From a virus, in IMG/VR virus record IMGVR_UViG_3300044971_003894, positions 1 through 55,863 of that record: a stretch of 55,863 nt of DNA. The stretch is one strand, 5' to 3'. Each line of letters opens with the position of its first letter. Within the stretch, counting starts at the first letter, position 1. The translations under genes were made by a program, and so were the position numbers. Shown piece after piece: positions 1 through 7,896 of this stretch. Below the pieces are notes generated by a model that saw nothing but the letters and a program-made list of their open reading frames with translations, ran no database searches and was not told the origin of the DNA.

Positions 1-401
1 ATAGTAAGTCCTGAACCTGATCCTGTAATTGTAATGTTTGTTAAAGTTGCACTAGTTAAAAGATCTGCTGCTGCTGACTTTGAACGAGCATTTGAGAAGT
101 AAAGGTTGGTTGTTCCTTCGTCTAAATCATTAGTGTCAAAGTTTGAGATGTCTGATACTTGACCAGTTACATCACCAACAAGATCTGCTGTAATTACGTT
201 TGCAGAAAAACTTGCGCTTCCATTACGCTTTACAACTGTGTTAGCAGTTGCAGCATCTGTTGCTGTTCCACCGATTAATCCAATTATGTAGGTTTGGTCG
301 GCTTCTTTCTTAGTAAGAACGTCAAAGTTGTTTACGGTTGCTGTAGAACCTTCAACGACTAGACCACTCTTTACTTTAAAATCTTTTATTACTGTTGCCA
401 T
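1..401 (-). CDS. Tail-fibre protein, N-terminal part (cut by window edge)
   Basis: The ORF starts at 401 after an AGGAGA ribosome site and runs off the left edge, so only the first 133 residues are seen. They are Thr/Ala/Ser/Asn-rich, and a stretch reading DLDEGTTNLYFSNAR is typical of phage tail-fibre and T4 gp36/37-like repeats (known from the family). It is the first of a run of minus-strand fibre genes. Likely a structural component of the receptor-binding apparatus; the receptor-binding tip would lie outside the window. Confidence 0.7.
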   Translation of the reverse strand, partial: MATVIKDFKVKSGLVVEGSTATVNNFDVLTKKEADQTYIIGLIGGTATDAATANTVVKRNGSASFSANVITADLVGDVTGQVSDISNFDTNDLDEGTTNLYFSNARSKSAAADLLTSATLTNITITGSGSGLT

Positions 402-417
402 TTTGTATCTCCTAGGG

Positions 418-864
418 TTATGCCTTAAGTCCCATACGTGCGTAACGTACGGTGATCGGGCGGATTGATATGTTTGGGTCTACTGTTAAATAAACAGTAT
501 TTCCAGTTCTAGAGACGCTTATGGTGCCAATATTCCCATCATTGTCTATCGTGCCATACTCGCTTACGGAAATATTACTTCCATCTACAAGTATTGTTAA
601 TTCTGTAGCATAAAATTTATTATCGCCAGCAGAAGTTTTTGAAATTGAAACTATGTATTTGACCATTCTCCACTCAGTTGCACTAAAACTGTCTACTGTA
701 GTTAAATTTTCAATACCATAAACAGTATTGTCGTTATTACCAGCAGAGCCCAAACTTGTTGCTTGAGATGCAGTGGTATCAATAAGATTTACGTAATCGT
801 CCTGTGTGGGGCGATCACCTGTTTGAAACAGACTTTTTACGTTTGAAATGGATATGATTGCCAT
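418..864 (-). CDS. Putative tail/fibre-associated protein
   Basis: A 148-residue beta-rich protein with no motif I can name. The opening (MAIISISNVKSLFQTGDRPTQDDY) resembles the start of small phage fibre-base proteins. It is followed 16 bp later by the fibre gene at 401. There is no Shine-Dalgarno; a TATAAT box (871-876) ends 6 nt before the ATG, so the mRNA is probably leaderless. Function inferred only from neighbours. Confidence 0.55.
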   Translation of the reverse strand: MAIISISNVKSLFQTGDRPTQDDYVNLIDTTASQATSLGSAGNNDNTVYGIENLTTVDSFSATEWRMVKYIVSISKTSAGDNKFYATELTILVDGSNISVSEYGTIDNDGNIGTISVSRTGNTVYLTVDPNISIRPITVRYARMGLKA

Positions 865-887
865 GGCATTATTATAACATTATTTTA

Positions 888-1451
888 TTACAGTTTTTGA
901 ATCCAAACCTGATAGCCTTTTTGTAAAATTTTAATTCCAAGTTCATTGTTTTTTAAAAATTTATCAATACCATTTAAAGGTTTTAAATCAACATTTCGAC
1001 TTGGGTGCTCCCATAAATAATCGTCAAAGGCTAGAATGCCTCCTGATTTTAAAAGCGGGAATGCTAAAATTGCATCATTGTAAACACCTTCTGCTGAATG
1101 ATCTCCATCTATATATATAAAGTCAAACTCTGCATCAGAAGAAGACAGGTATTCTTTGCTATCTTTTTTGATCTTTATAGAATTAGGGAACTGGCTCATT
1201 TTTTCATCATACATTGACTCAATTTCATCCCAGTCAAATTCTGTGTGAATTTTTTCTTTTGAGCCTTTCCAAGTATCTATGTCTGTAAGGCTTGATGTTT
1301 TGTCTGTTAATATATTTTTTAACAGCCATTCAGAGCCATGGCCAAGGTATACGCCAATTTGTAAAAAATTAACATTTGGAAGGTCTTTATACTTGTTTAA
1401 AAATTTTTCAAATATTTGAATGTTGCTAGAAAACCAGTCTGGGTATTTCAT
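888..1451 (-). CDS. Class I SAM-dependent methyltransferase (Methyltransf_24-like)
   Basis: 187 residues from the ATG at 1451, preferred because GGAGAAACC precedes it; a longer frame reaches 1556. Motif I is QIGVYLGHG (SAM-binding glycine loop). An acidic DIDTW follows motif I, and FIYIDGDHSAEG then GGILAFDDY are the later Rossmann strands. Proteins of this type are often encoded with glycosyltransferases and methylate sugars or small acceptors. Its start lies 26 bp inside the upstream GT25 gene, so the two are translationally coupled. It is one of four related methyltransferases here (see 12491, 30500, 35498). The acceptor cannot be read from sequence. Confidence 0.75.
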   Translation of the reverse strand: MKYPDWFSSNIQIFEKFLNKYKDLPNVNFLQIGVYLGHGSEWLLKNILTDKTSSLTDIDTWKGSKEKIHTEFDWDEIESMYDEKMSQFPNSIKIKKDSKEYLSSSDAEFDFIYIDGDHSAEGVYNDAILAFPLLKSGGILAFDDYLWEHPSRNVDLKPLNGIDKFLKNNELGIKILQKGYQVWIQKL

Positions 1452-2175
1452 GGTTTCTCCAATAGTCCAAGGTTTGTTCTTTTGATGTTGTGTGAATAGA
1501 GAACTTGCCAGTTTCTTCTGCGGTCTTATCAAACTCCAAATTAATTGAAGAGCCATAATCCATTGTGTAAGTAAAAAGTGGAACAGATAAGGTTTTGCAA
1601 CCTTCGTATATCAGAATGTCTGCTAATGCTACTCGTGAACTTGGCAAAACATATTTTCCATCAACAAAATATTTTTTTAACAAGTCTTCTGCCCTGTTTC
1701 TTTTAATTAGATAGCATGCTGCAGACCAGTCTCTTTTTTCTTTTATGTGTAAGGATGGATTGACCCTATAGTTATGAATAATGCAAAGTTGTAACATGTC
1801 GTATGGTTTTTTTATTGATTCTACAAAATTAGAAAATTCAAAATTCCAAAAATCTACAGTCTCTAAACTTAAATCGTCTTCAGTAATAATTGCATATTCA
1901 GAATCTGAAGTCTCTAGCCAATGTTTGATTGTTTCAAGATGCGAGATAGTTGCCCCTAATTCATTTTTTGCCAACTGAAGTTTATCTTTTTCAAAAACAA
2001 TCTTATCAAAATCAAAAGTGTCACCATCATAGGCTGTAATAATTTTATAATCTTTTATTTCATACTTTTCAAAATGATTTTTTATATAGTCTAGCCTGTC
2101 TGTCTTAGACTCAAGATTAATCACATATATTGGGGAGAACCCCTTTAATTTATTTAAACCAGTATGTTCCAGCAT
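1426..2175 (-). CDS. GT25-family glycosyltransferase
   Basis: 249 residues. The N-terminus (SPIYVINLESKTDRLDYI) and the motif ISHLETIKHWL...YAIITEDDL are hallmarks of GT25, which holds LPS beta-1,4-galactosyltransferases and the collagen galactosyltransferases. EDD would be the metal/nucleotide-sugar site. It overlaps the glycosyltransferase upstream by 26 bp and the methyltransferase downstream by 26 bp, making a three-gene coupled unit. The same region encodes a collagen-like fibre protein (8971-9693) and 2OG oxygenases, so a role in glycosylating phage fibres is possible but is inference; host-glycan modification is the alternative. Confidence 0.75.
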   Translation of the reverse strand: MLEHTGLNKLKGFSPIYVINLESKTDRLDYIKNHFEKYEIKDYKIITAYDGDTFDFDKIVFEKDKLQLAKNELGATISHLETIKHWLETSDSEYAIITEDDLSLETVDFWNFEFSNFVESIKKPYDMLQLCIIHNYRVNPSLHIKEKRDWSAACYLIKRNRAEDLLKKYFVDGKYVLPSSRVALADILIYEGCKTLSVPLFTYTMDYGSSINLEFDKTAEETGKFSIHTTSKEQTLDYWRNHEIPRLVF

Positions 2176-2863
2176 GGGACACCCTCACGTATGGCGCAAG
2201 ATAAATTTTTCCACCACTTTCTTTCCATAGTTTACAAAATTGATAATCTTCAGATAGCAGTCTTTCGCTTTCGTCATCAATTGTTGTTTGCCAAAAATCA
2301 TATATTGGGTCTCCAAAAACAATGCTACCAATCTGTGGTTGATCGCACCTATATTGTTTGATGTCTTTTTTAATTGTTTCAAAAACATTCCTGGATATTA
2401 GCATTAAGCCAGTGCCCATGTAATCAACCTCTGCTATGGTATTTGGATTTTCTTTTAACATTTTTCTTTGTTCTTTGTTCATGTTTACATTAAATATTGC
2501 AGTGTGCTCATCTAAGTTTTCTTTACCATCTAGAACGGCCTTTTTAACTCTTGCCCAATTAATGGCCTTCATTGGTACTGCTGCGCCAATAAGGTCTACA
2601 TTTTCATCTATCATTCTTACGACAGCCTGTGCGTCAAACCCTTGATCCGCATCTATAAATAAAAGATAATCGCTCATACTTCTTAAAAACATTTCTGTCA
2701 AAGTATTTCTTGCTCTAGTAATTAAAGATTCATTAGAAAGATCAATAAAATTAAGTTGGTGCCCTGCACTAGAAACTGCCTGAGCCAATTGTAAAACACT
2801 TTTCATAAAAGCACCACTACAGACACCACCATACATTGGTGTGGCTAACGTAATATGAGCCAT
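2150..2863 (-). CDS. GT-A fold glycosyltransferase
   Basis: 237 residues, with TAGGAGAAAT before the ATG. A family-2-like start (ITLATPMYGG) is followed by a DXD-type motif, LLFIDADQG, and a C-terminal EDYQFCKLW...IYLAPYVRVSHAGTYW block typical of phage and viral GT-A enzymes that use a nucleotide sugar. First gene of the GT / GT25 / methyltransferase unit. Donor and acceptor are unknown. It could decorate the phage fibre, phage DNA or host envelope. Confidence 0.7.
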   Translation of the reverse strand: MAHITLATPMYGGVCSGAFMKSVLQLAQAVSSAGHQLNFIDLSNESLITRARNTLTEMFLRSMSDYLLFIDADQGFDAQAVVRMIDENVDLIGAAVPMKAINWARVKKAVLDGKENLDEHTAIFNVNMNKEQRKMLKENPNTIAEVDYMGTGLMLISRNVFETIKKDIKQYRCDQPQIGSIVFGDPIYDFWQTTIDDESERLLSEDYQFCKLWKESGGKIYLAPYVRVSHAGTYWFK

Positions 2864-2874
2864 ATTTCTCCTAT

Positions 2875-3099
2875 CTATAAAATGTAGTTGCTGTATCCAA
2901 TTACTTGCAGTGGAATTGGAGGGGGGTTAGTAGAACTATACCCCTCAATCCCAATGTTAATAAACTTTATGCGAAACGGTAAAACATCATTAATTTTTAC
3001 AACTCTTGTTTCTGGAACAATCTTTGTAATTGAATAATTTTCTAAAGTTATATTTTTTGTTTTATTGGCGCCTTTGTTGGACAGGACTGCTTTTGCCAT
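2875..3099 (-). CDS. Small hypothetical protein in fibre operon
   Basis: 74 residues, beta-rich, unrecognised. Its start overlaps the stop of the upstream RGDT protein by 1 bp (TAATG), so it is probably co-translated and part of the baseplate/fibre set. A similar short Lys/Ile-rich protein lies at 9698-9796 next to another RGDT protein, suggesting the pair was duplicated. Confidence 0.5.
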   Translation of the reverse strand: MAKAVLSNKGANKTKNITLENYSITKIVPETRVVKINDVLPFRIKFINIGIEGYSSTNPPPIPLQVIGYSNYIL

Positions 3100-3509
3100 T
3101 AATCTGTTACGTCTTCTAGGATAACCATACTACCCTGGGCAACTGTCCAGACCTGAAGATTACCAGCAGAAGAAAGTTGTATGTCGAAGATGTCTCCTGT
3201 TTGAAGAGATACTGATTCTGATGCCTCTAGAGAAACCGTAAACTCGCCATCGCCATCATCTGCATCATGAATTGGTGTTAATGCCATAATTGTAGTTGCA
3301 TCATCTGTAATGACACCTTTATTTTGTGCAAGAGTTGGACGTTTAATTTTCATTGTAATTGTCCAATCTGGAATATTTAATGGCTCTTTGGCATCATCAG
3401 TTACGTAAACACGAAACGCAGAGGTGTCTCCACGAACTACTGTCCAAGTTACTGTTGGAGGTTTGTTCCCAACTTCATATTGACCGCTGCTGCTTCTTGT
3501 TGTTGCCAT
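3099..3509 (-). CDS. BppU-like baseplate/fibre domain protein (RGDT paralogue 1)
   Basis: 136 residues. The segment TVTWTVVRGDTSAFRVYV followed by strands ending SMVILEDVTD matches the layout of N-terminal domains of phage upper-baseplate proteins (BppU_N-like Ig folds). Two more proteins in the window share the 'RGDT' strand and 'I.D.VTG' end (8490-8852, 9796-10182). A TATAAT ends 6 nt before the ATG and no Shine-Dalgarno is present, so the message is probably leaderless. Structural role inferred from domain resemblance and position. Confidence 0.5.
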   Translation of the reverse strand: MATTRSSSGQYEVGNKPPTVTWTVVRGDTSAFRVYVTDDAKEPLNIPDWTITMKIKRPTLAQNKGVITDDATTIMALTPIHDADDGDGEFTVSLEASESVSLQTGDIFDIQLSSAGNLQVWTVAQGSMVILEDVTD

Positions 3510-3525
3510 GATTTAATTATAACAC

Positions 3526-4056
3526 TTAAAGTCCGTTTTTAACAGCACCCCAGGTGGCATTTCCTCCTTGAATTGGCGAAACTAATATTTTTCCATTTGT
3601 TGCATGTGAATATGAAACAATGCCCACAATACCAGAGCCATTTGCTGGACGAGTATCGGTTAGTCCACCAGAAGCGCCAATGTAAAGTTTGTCTCCTTCA
3701 GAATATGTGGAGGTATTGACATTTTCTAAAACTCCAATTGTTACCACAACGCCTTCTTGCCCGTCTAAAATTTGAGCCTTTGTCAAACCAACACATGGGA
3801 ATGTATTAATATCATCAGACTCACATTTTTCAACAGTTGCCTTACTACTAGAGTATCCAGTGATATATACGGGGGTTCCTTTTATTAATGTTGCCCCGCT
3901 TATATTTTTTACATCAAGAGATAAATAAGGAACTTGTAGGGCAGTAAGTAAGTCATTTACCCTTTCTGCCAATGACTGCATGTCAGAATGAACGTTTACA
4001 GGATCATCTGATAACGGGTATGGTATTAATTGCGGATTTGTTGAACCTGATGCCAT
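3526..4056 (-). CDS. Putative phage surface/fibre protein
   Basis: 176 residues: a short helical N-terminus (SDMQSLAERVNDLLTALQ, possible trimerising coil), then a beta-rich domain LSLDVKNISGATLIKGTPVYITG, a type I have seen in phage decoration and fibre proteins with the 'GTPVYI' motif. A TATAAT lies 9 nt upstream of the ATG with no clear ribosome site. Divergent from the lysozyme-like gene at 4167. Structural role is inferred. Confidence 0.55.
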   Translation of the reverse strand: MASGSTNPQLIPYPLSDDPVNVHSDMQSLAERVNDLLTALQVPYLSLDVKNISGATLIKGTPVYITGYSSSKATVEKCESDDINTFPCVGLTKAQILDGQEGVVVTIGVLENVNTSTYSEGDKLYIGASGGLTDTRPANGSGIVGIVSYSHATNGKILVSPIQGGNATWGAVKNGL

Positions 4057-4090
4057 AATTTTATTATTATACCACTAAAAGCATTGGGAG

Positions 4091-4120
4091 TTGACAAAAG
4101 CATTTTGAGGTTGATATAAT
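4091..4120 (+). promoter_or_regulatory. Strong sigma70-like promoter for 4167-4694
   Basis: TTGACA (4091-4096), an 18-bp spacer and TATAAT (4115-4120), both consensus. A 40-nt leader with an AGGAGGAT ribosome site leads to the ATG at 4167. Confidence 0.8.
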
Positions 4121-4166
4121 TAAGGTATTGACACCGAAAGGTGTTATTTTACTTATAGGAGGATCT

Positions 4167-4694
4167 ATGAATAAAGAAGATTTTATTACTGGAGTTGCCG
4201 GAAGTTTTATTGCTGCCGTAGTTGGTTTAACTGGGGCTAACGCAAATTCAGAAGAAATTGTACCTATAGAAACAGCAAATGAAAAGGTTGAGTCAGGAAC
4301 TCCATCCGCAATAAAGGAAAAATATGCGAACGTTACTACTTTGTCAGACAAGGAACTAAAGACTTTACTTAAAGCAGTTGGCTTTGAGGGCCAGGGTTTA
4401 AAAATGGCTTGGGCAGTTGCTAAAAAAGAAAGCAATGGCAGGCCTTTAGCCTTTAATGGCAATAAAAACACTGGAGACCATTCATTTGGAATATTTCAGA
4501 TTAATATGAATGGTGAGTTAATGGAAAGCAGAATAGAAAAATTCGACCTTAACTCAGTTTCTGATCTTTTTAATCCAGTGACTAACGCAGAAATTGCATT
4601 TTATATGACAAAAGGTGGAAAAGATTGGTCATCATGGACTTATCTTAATGGAGAAAGAATTAAAGAATTTTTAGCCAAGTATCCAACAGTTTAA
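4167..4694 (+). CDS. Secreted lysozyme/transglycosylase-like protein
   Basis: 175 residues from the ATG at 4167 (AGGAGG 5 nt upstream). Residues 1-27 form a signal peptide (hydrophobic core ITGVAGSFIAAVVGLTG, then ANANSEE). The catalytic domain has WAVAKKESNGRPLAFN with Glu88 as probable catalytic acid, then HSFGIFQINM, the SLT/goose-lysozyme pattern; late on, WSSWTYLNG fits the same fold. It would cleave peptidoglycan glycan strands. It is the only plus-strand gene among the fibre genes and has its own strong promoter, so its timing differs from theirs. It may aid host wall entry or lysis alongside the CHAP endolysin at 53108. Confidence 0.75.
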   Translation: MNKEDFITGVAGSFIAAVVGLTGANANSEEIVPIETANEKVESGTPSAIKEKYANVTTLSDKELKTLLKAVGFEGQGLKMAWAVAKKESNGRPLAFNGNKNTGDHSFGIFQINMNGELMESRIEKFDLNSVSDLFNPVTNAEIAFYMTKGGKDWSSWTYLNGERIKEFLAKYPTV

Positions 4695-5309
4695 TTAAAA
4701 ATAGGCAATAGCCGTATATTTTGTTCCAGATGTAACTTCAAGTTCTCTGTGTTCATAACTGTTATTTGCTGGATATATCAAAACATCTCCTGCAGATAGT
4801 TTTATGGCCTCATTACCAATCCTGTTTTTAAACTGAATTTCTCCACCGACATAATCATCGTTTAGCGCTACAAGAATTGTGTAAAAATGTTTTTGTACTG
4901 CGTATTTATCTAAGTCATTGTGAAAGTCAGAACTTTTAATTTGCTCGCAAATTTTAAAATTTTTTATTTTTTTAACTGATAACTCATATTCCTTTATATA
5001 ATCATATAAAAAAGGAAAAATATAATTTTGCATTTCAAATTTTAAATTATTTTTTTTAATAGATTGTTCTAAATTAATTTTTAACAAATCAACATTTAAA
5101 ATATCTGACAAAAGGTCTTCGTAGTTCAACAAATCAGCAATTTTTTGATTAACAACATGATTAGTGTCTTCTCCATTATGTAAAGAAGAAATAGCCCACA
5201 CATTTTTTGTTGATGGGGCAATTTCTATTTTTTGTAACAGTTCTACAAAATTTTTATTTGTATTTTTAGAATACAAAACAATAAAATTATCTAAAACAGT
5301 CTTAATCAC
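4695..5309 (-). CDS. 2OG-Fe(II) oxygenase, prolyl/lysyl-hydroxylase type
   Basis: 204 residues with a GTG start that overlaps the upstream stop in GTGA. The C-terminal double-stranded beta-helix is clear: HND (first Fe ligands), then ILVALNDDYVGGEIQF, GDVLIYPANNSYEHREL (distal His) and SGTKYTAIAYF (2OG-binding basic residue at Lys). The N-terminal 120 residues are unrecognised. It is coupled to the degenerate Hint protein 5306-5881 and behind the Hint protein 5887-6810, so its substrate may be a product of this operon. That link is inference. Confidence 0.8.
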   Translation of the reverse strand: MIKTVLDNFIVLYSKNTNKNFVELLQKIEIAPSTKNVWAISSLHNGEDTNHVVNQKIADLLNYEDLLSDILNVDLLKINLEQSIKKNNLKFEMQNYIFPFLYDYIKEYELSVKKIKNFKICEQIKSSDFHNDLDKYAVQKHFYTILVALNDDYVGGEIQFKNRIGNEAIKLSAGDVLIYPANNSYEHRELEVTSGTKYTAIAYF

Positions 5310-5881
5310 AATTTGTAATCCTTTATCATTAAATCACTAAAGCATATAAAATCTTCTGTTAAAAAAAAGTAATTATCCAATAGTTCTAGATAAACTAAAC
5401 CCTGTATCTCAATATCTTGACTAAAGTTGTCAATTTTTCTTTGTAAAAATGATTGATCCATGTTAAGAGGATTAGGGTTTAAAGATTTAAGAAAATACTG
5501 AAAAGATTGATCAAAGGTAAGTGTATTTATGATTTTGTTAACATTTTTTAAATACATGTCTTCTGATTCAAAACTTGTTTGCATTAAAATTGAATTTGTG
5601 CCTAACAACATTTTCTCATTTAAACTGTTAAGGATTTTAAAATTTTTATCAATAAAAACAGAATATACTTTTGCTGAACATAAAATGACATCTTCGTTTT
5701 TAATAGAACGTGCTTTTGGGGTACCATTTGATGTTATGTATTTATAATAAAATTCTGAAGGACTTAAATTTTCTGAATTTTTTATTTTAATAGATAAAAC
5801 TTTATCTCCAAATTGTAAATCTTCAATGTTTTTTAAAGTTTTATCTTCAAGATATACCTTTGTTCCAATTGGAAATCCCAT
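5306..5881 (-). CDS. Degenerate Hint-fold protein
   Basis: 191 residues. The start, GFPIGTKVYLEDKTLKNIEDLQFGDKVLS, matches the first strands of Hint (hedgehog/intein) domains, usually written C-x-x-GT-x-V-x3-DG-x3-I-EDL-x2-GD-x-V. The catalytic Cys position is Gly-Phe here, and the C-terminus (NYFFLTEDFICFSDLMI) lacks the His-Asn of inteins. It should therefore be fold-only, without splicing. It lies 5 bp after a complete Hint protein and overlaps a 2OG oxygenase. Could also be a tail component using a Hint-like scaffold. Confidence 0.6.
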   Translation of the reverse strand: MGFPIGTKVYLEDKTLKNIEDLQFGDKVLSIKIKNSENLSPSEFYYKYITSNGTPKARSIKNEDVILCSAKVYSVFIDKNFKILNSLNEKMLLGTNSILMQTSFESEDMYLKNVNKIINTLTFDQSFQYFLKSLNPNPLNMDQSFLQRKIDNFSQDIEIQGLVYLELLDNYFFLTEDFICFSDLMIKDYKL

Positions 5882-5886
5882 AATTA

Positions 5887-6810
5887 CTACTTATTGTGCA
5901 CTAAATAATTGCCTGCAATAAACCAGTCTGCTGGCTCACAATTAAATTGATAAACAGTTGTATCTTTTGTTAATGTATTTACACTTTCAATTAAAACTTC
6001 TGTAAAACTTCCATCTTCGTTTACTTCTATTAAATAATCTCCAATTTCAATTGCTCCTGCTGGCGCTACTTGATAAAAATTCTTTGATTTTATAAAAATT
6101 GGCTGAGTAGTTGAAAATAATTTTTCTATACCGTCATTAAAATACATAACTTTATCTCTTGTAGAGGGCTCCATAGCAACAATGCGTGTAGTTGTTTTAC
6201 TTACTGGAGTTAATGTTTCTGAAATCATGCCTACATAGTCAAAATCATATTCTCCTGTAATATCACTTTGTGGAATTTCTAGCAAGTCAACACTATCAAC
6301 TTCATCACCAACTTTTAAATCTTTAGCCGCAACTGGACCATTAGGTGTGCTAATTAAAGTATTTTCATCAATACATTTTGGTGGACTAAACGTAAAAACT
6401 GGAGTAAAACCAAACGGAGTAAAACCAAATGCTCCAAATGGAGTAAAGCCAAATGGAGTAAAACCAAATGTAAGAAATGAAAATGATGAGACTGGAGTAA
6501 AACCAAATGGAGTAAAACCAAACGGAGTAAAACCAAACGGAGTAAAACCAAATGCTCCAAATGGAGCAAAACTAAAAGTTTGATTTTCTAAATTAACGGT
6601 AGTCCCAATAGGCTTTACCTCTCCTGCTGGAATGCTTTGAGTTTTAATCTTATTGTTTTGCCCAGTATCTCCTGTATTTACATTTGTTGTACTATAATTA
6701 AACCCAGCATTTGTTAAATTTGTTTCTGCAGTAGTTTTGTCAACTCCAACCAAATTAGGGATTGAGTTTTTGCGTGATCCTTTATTTCCACGTCCAATAT
6801 TTTTTGCCAT
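5887..6810 (-). CDS. PASTA + FGFTP-repeat + C-terminal Hint domain protein
   Basis: 307 residues from the ATG at 6810, which overlaps the stop of the fibre gene 6810-7430 (TAATG). Residues 17-78 resemble one PASTA domain (IPNLVGVDKTTAETNL...IPAGEVKPIGTTV), which in other proteins binds peptidoglycan stem peptides. Residues 80-140 are low-complexity repeats of FGFTP/FGAFGFTP. Residues 146-306 are a Hint domain: Cys146 opens it (CIDENTLISTPNG), with KDLKVGDEV, TTQPIFI and the terminal DWFIAGNYLVHN before a last Lys. The usual block-B His appears as Gln (TTQP). It could self-cleave or link a fibre tip; activity is unproven. Confidence 0.75.
   Translation of the reverse strand: MAKNIGRGNKGSRKNSIPNLVGVDKTTAETNLTNAGFNYSTTNVNTGDTGQNNKIKTQSIPAGEVKPIGTTVNLENQTFSFAPFGAFGFTPFGFTPFGFTPFGFTPVSSFSFLTFGFTPFGFTPFGAFGFTPFGFTPVFTFSPPKCIDENTLISTPNGPVAAKDLKVGDEVDSVDLLEIPQSDITGEYDFDYVGMISETLTPVSKTTTRIVAMEPSTRDKVMYFNDGIEKLFSTTQPIFIKSKNFYQVAPAGAIEIGDYLIEVNEDGSFTEVLIESVNTLTKDTTVYQFNCEPADWFIAGNYLVHNK
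6395..6575 (-). repeat. FGFTP-coding tandem repeats
   Basis: Direct repeats of about 15 and 12 bp (units such as GGAGTAAAACCAAA on the plus strand) encode Phe-Gly-Phe-Thr-Pro units in the Hint-bearing fibre protein. Two arrays are separated by a unique VSSFSFLT stretch. Such repeats vary in number by slippage. Confidence 0.8.
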
Positions 6811-7430
6811 TATGCAACCAAATCTCCCATAGCAACCCAAGTATTTGCTGCACGCTTTACTAGAGTTACGCTAGACCACTGCGTTCTAATTTTTAGCCCT
6901 GGGGTAGCATTTACTGTAACTCCCGATGCTCCAGCAAGTGTAACTTGAGAAGAAGAAGTTTGTAAAACATCAATAGCAGTTCCAATTGGAAAGTTAACAC
7001 TAGAGTCAAGTGGGACTGTTAATGTTCCTCCGGCAGACATTTCTATTAATTTAAAAGAATCTGAAATAACAAGAGTATAAGAAGAAGATTGTTGATTGAA
7101 TGTGTATAGAGGATCTACAATTGATAGCCAATTTGTTCCATCATAAACTTGTAAATCATTTATAACGCTTCCATTGGCATCTTGTTTTAAAAATATAACA
7201 GTTCCATAAATTGGTGTTGGAATTGCTGCTAATGCTGCTGCTGGGTTTAAAAATATATTAACATTTTTTGCAATTACGGTAGAGTTTAAAGATACAGTAG
7301 AATCAAATGTTTGTCCTGCGGTCCAGGTGTATGCTGCTGCAGTGTTTACTTTTCCTGCAAGTTCATACCACTGGTCAGTGGCTTCATCATAAACATATCC
7401 TGGCCTTGGTGTTGAATTAAATGTTGTCAT
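6810..7430 (-). CDS. Tail-fibre protein
   Basis: 206 residues, opening RPGYVYDEATDQWYELAG, a common tag of actinophage and cyanophage fibre proteins. A beta-rich body follows, ending in SSYTLVISDSFKLIEM...GTAIDVLQTSSSQVTLAG, a fold repeated at the C-terminus of many phage fibres. Overlaps neighbours on both sides by 1 bp, so it is in one operon with 7430-7873 and the Hint protein. Confidence 0.7.
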   Translation of the reverse strand: MTTFNSTPRPGYVYDEATDQWYELAGKVNTAAAYTWTAGQTFDSTVSLNSTVIAKNVNIFLNPAAALAAIPTPIYGTVIFLKQDANGSVINDLQVYDGTNWLSIVDPLYTFNQQSSSYTLVISDSFKLIEMSAGGTLTVPLDSSVNFPIGTAIDVLQTSSSQVTLAGASGVTVNATPGLKIRTQWSSVTLVKRAANTWVAMGDLVA

Positions 7431-7873
7431 TAAATCACCTGAATAAAAGCGGTAGTGTTAGAATCATAAACATACATTTCTAATGGAGAGGTTCCTTTTT
7501 TAACCCACAACAAACCATCAACAAGTCCAGAAGATGGTGTTGTGTTTTGATAAACTGATGTTGCTGATAGTGGGCCTCCCGTTACAGATGTTGAAGTGTC
7601 TACCCATAAAAATCCATCTACTGGGGAAGATGGTTCTGTGTTTTGAACATCTGCTGCTGCAGCAGGAGTATTTAAATTGTCTGTAATTTGATCTTGTAAA
7701 TCGTTAAGTGTGTAGGCTAATGATGGATTTAATAATTGAGAAGTGTCTGTATTATTAACATCATAAGTTGTTGAGCCATAATGGTACAGTCTTAGTGCTG
7801 CCTGTATGTCAGCAGCATCTTCGTACCCAGGAATTTTACTTGGGTATAAATTTCCAATATTTTCAGAAGCCAT
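7430..7873 (-). CDS. Tail-fibre protein
   Basis: 147 residues. The N-terminus (IGNLYPSKIPGYEDAADIQAALRLYHYG) is a phage fibre attachment segment I recognise from environmental phages. The second half has two copies of 'P..G.VDG.LWV' (SSPVDGFLWVD, SSGLVDGLLWVK), a short structural repeat of fibre shafts. A TATAAT lies 17 nt upstream of the start. Followed directly by 6810-7430. Confidence 0.65.
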   Translation of the reverse strand: MASENIGNLYPSKIPGYEDAADIQAALRLYHYGSTTYDVNNTDTSQLLNPSLAYTLNDLQDQITDNLNTPAAAADVQNTEPSSPVDGFLWVDTSTSVTGGPLSATSVYQNTTPSSGLVDGLLWVKKGTSPLEMYVYDSNTTAFIQVI

Positions 7874-7896
7874 AGTTCACCGCCATCATTATTATA

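Noticed and set aside
2164-2388. Short ORFs inside the glycosyltransferase at 2150-2863
   Set aside because: Shadows in other frames with no start signals.
5306-5881. Active intein or hedgehog-type self-cleaving domain
   Set aside because: The catalytic Cys is replaced and the terminal His-Asn is absent; only the fold is suggested.
6347-6583. Plus-strand ORF of repeated GVKPN units
   Set aside because: Exact antisense of the FGFTP repeats in the Hint protein; open only because of the repeat. No ribosome site or promoter.
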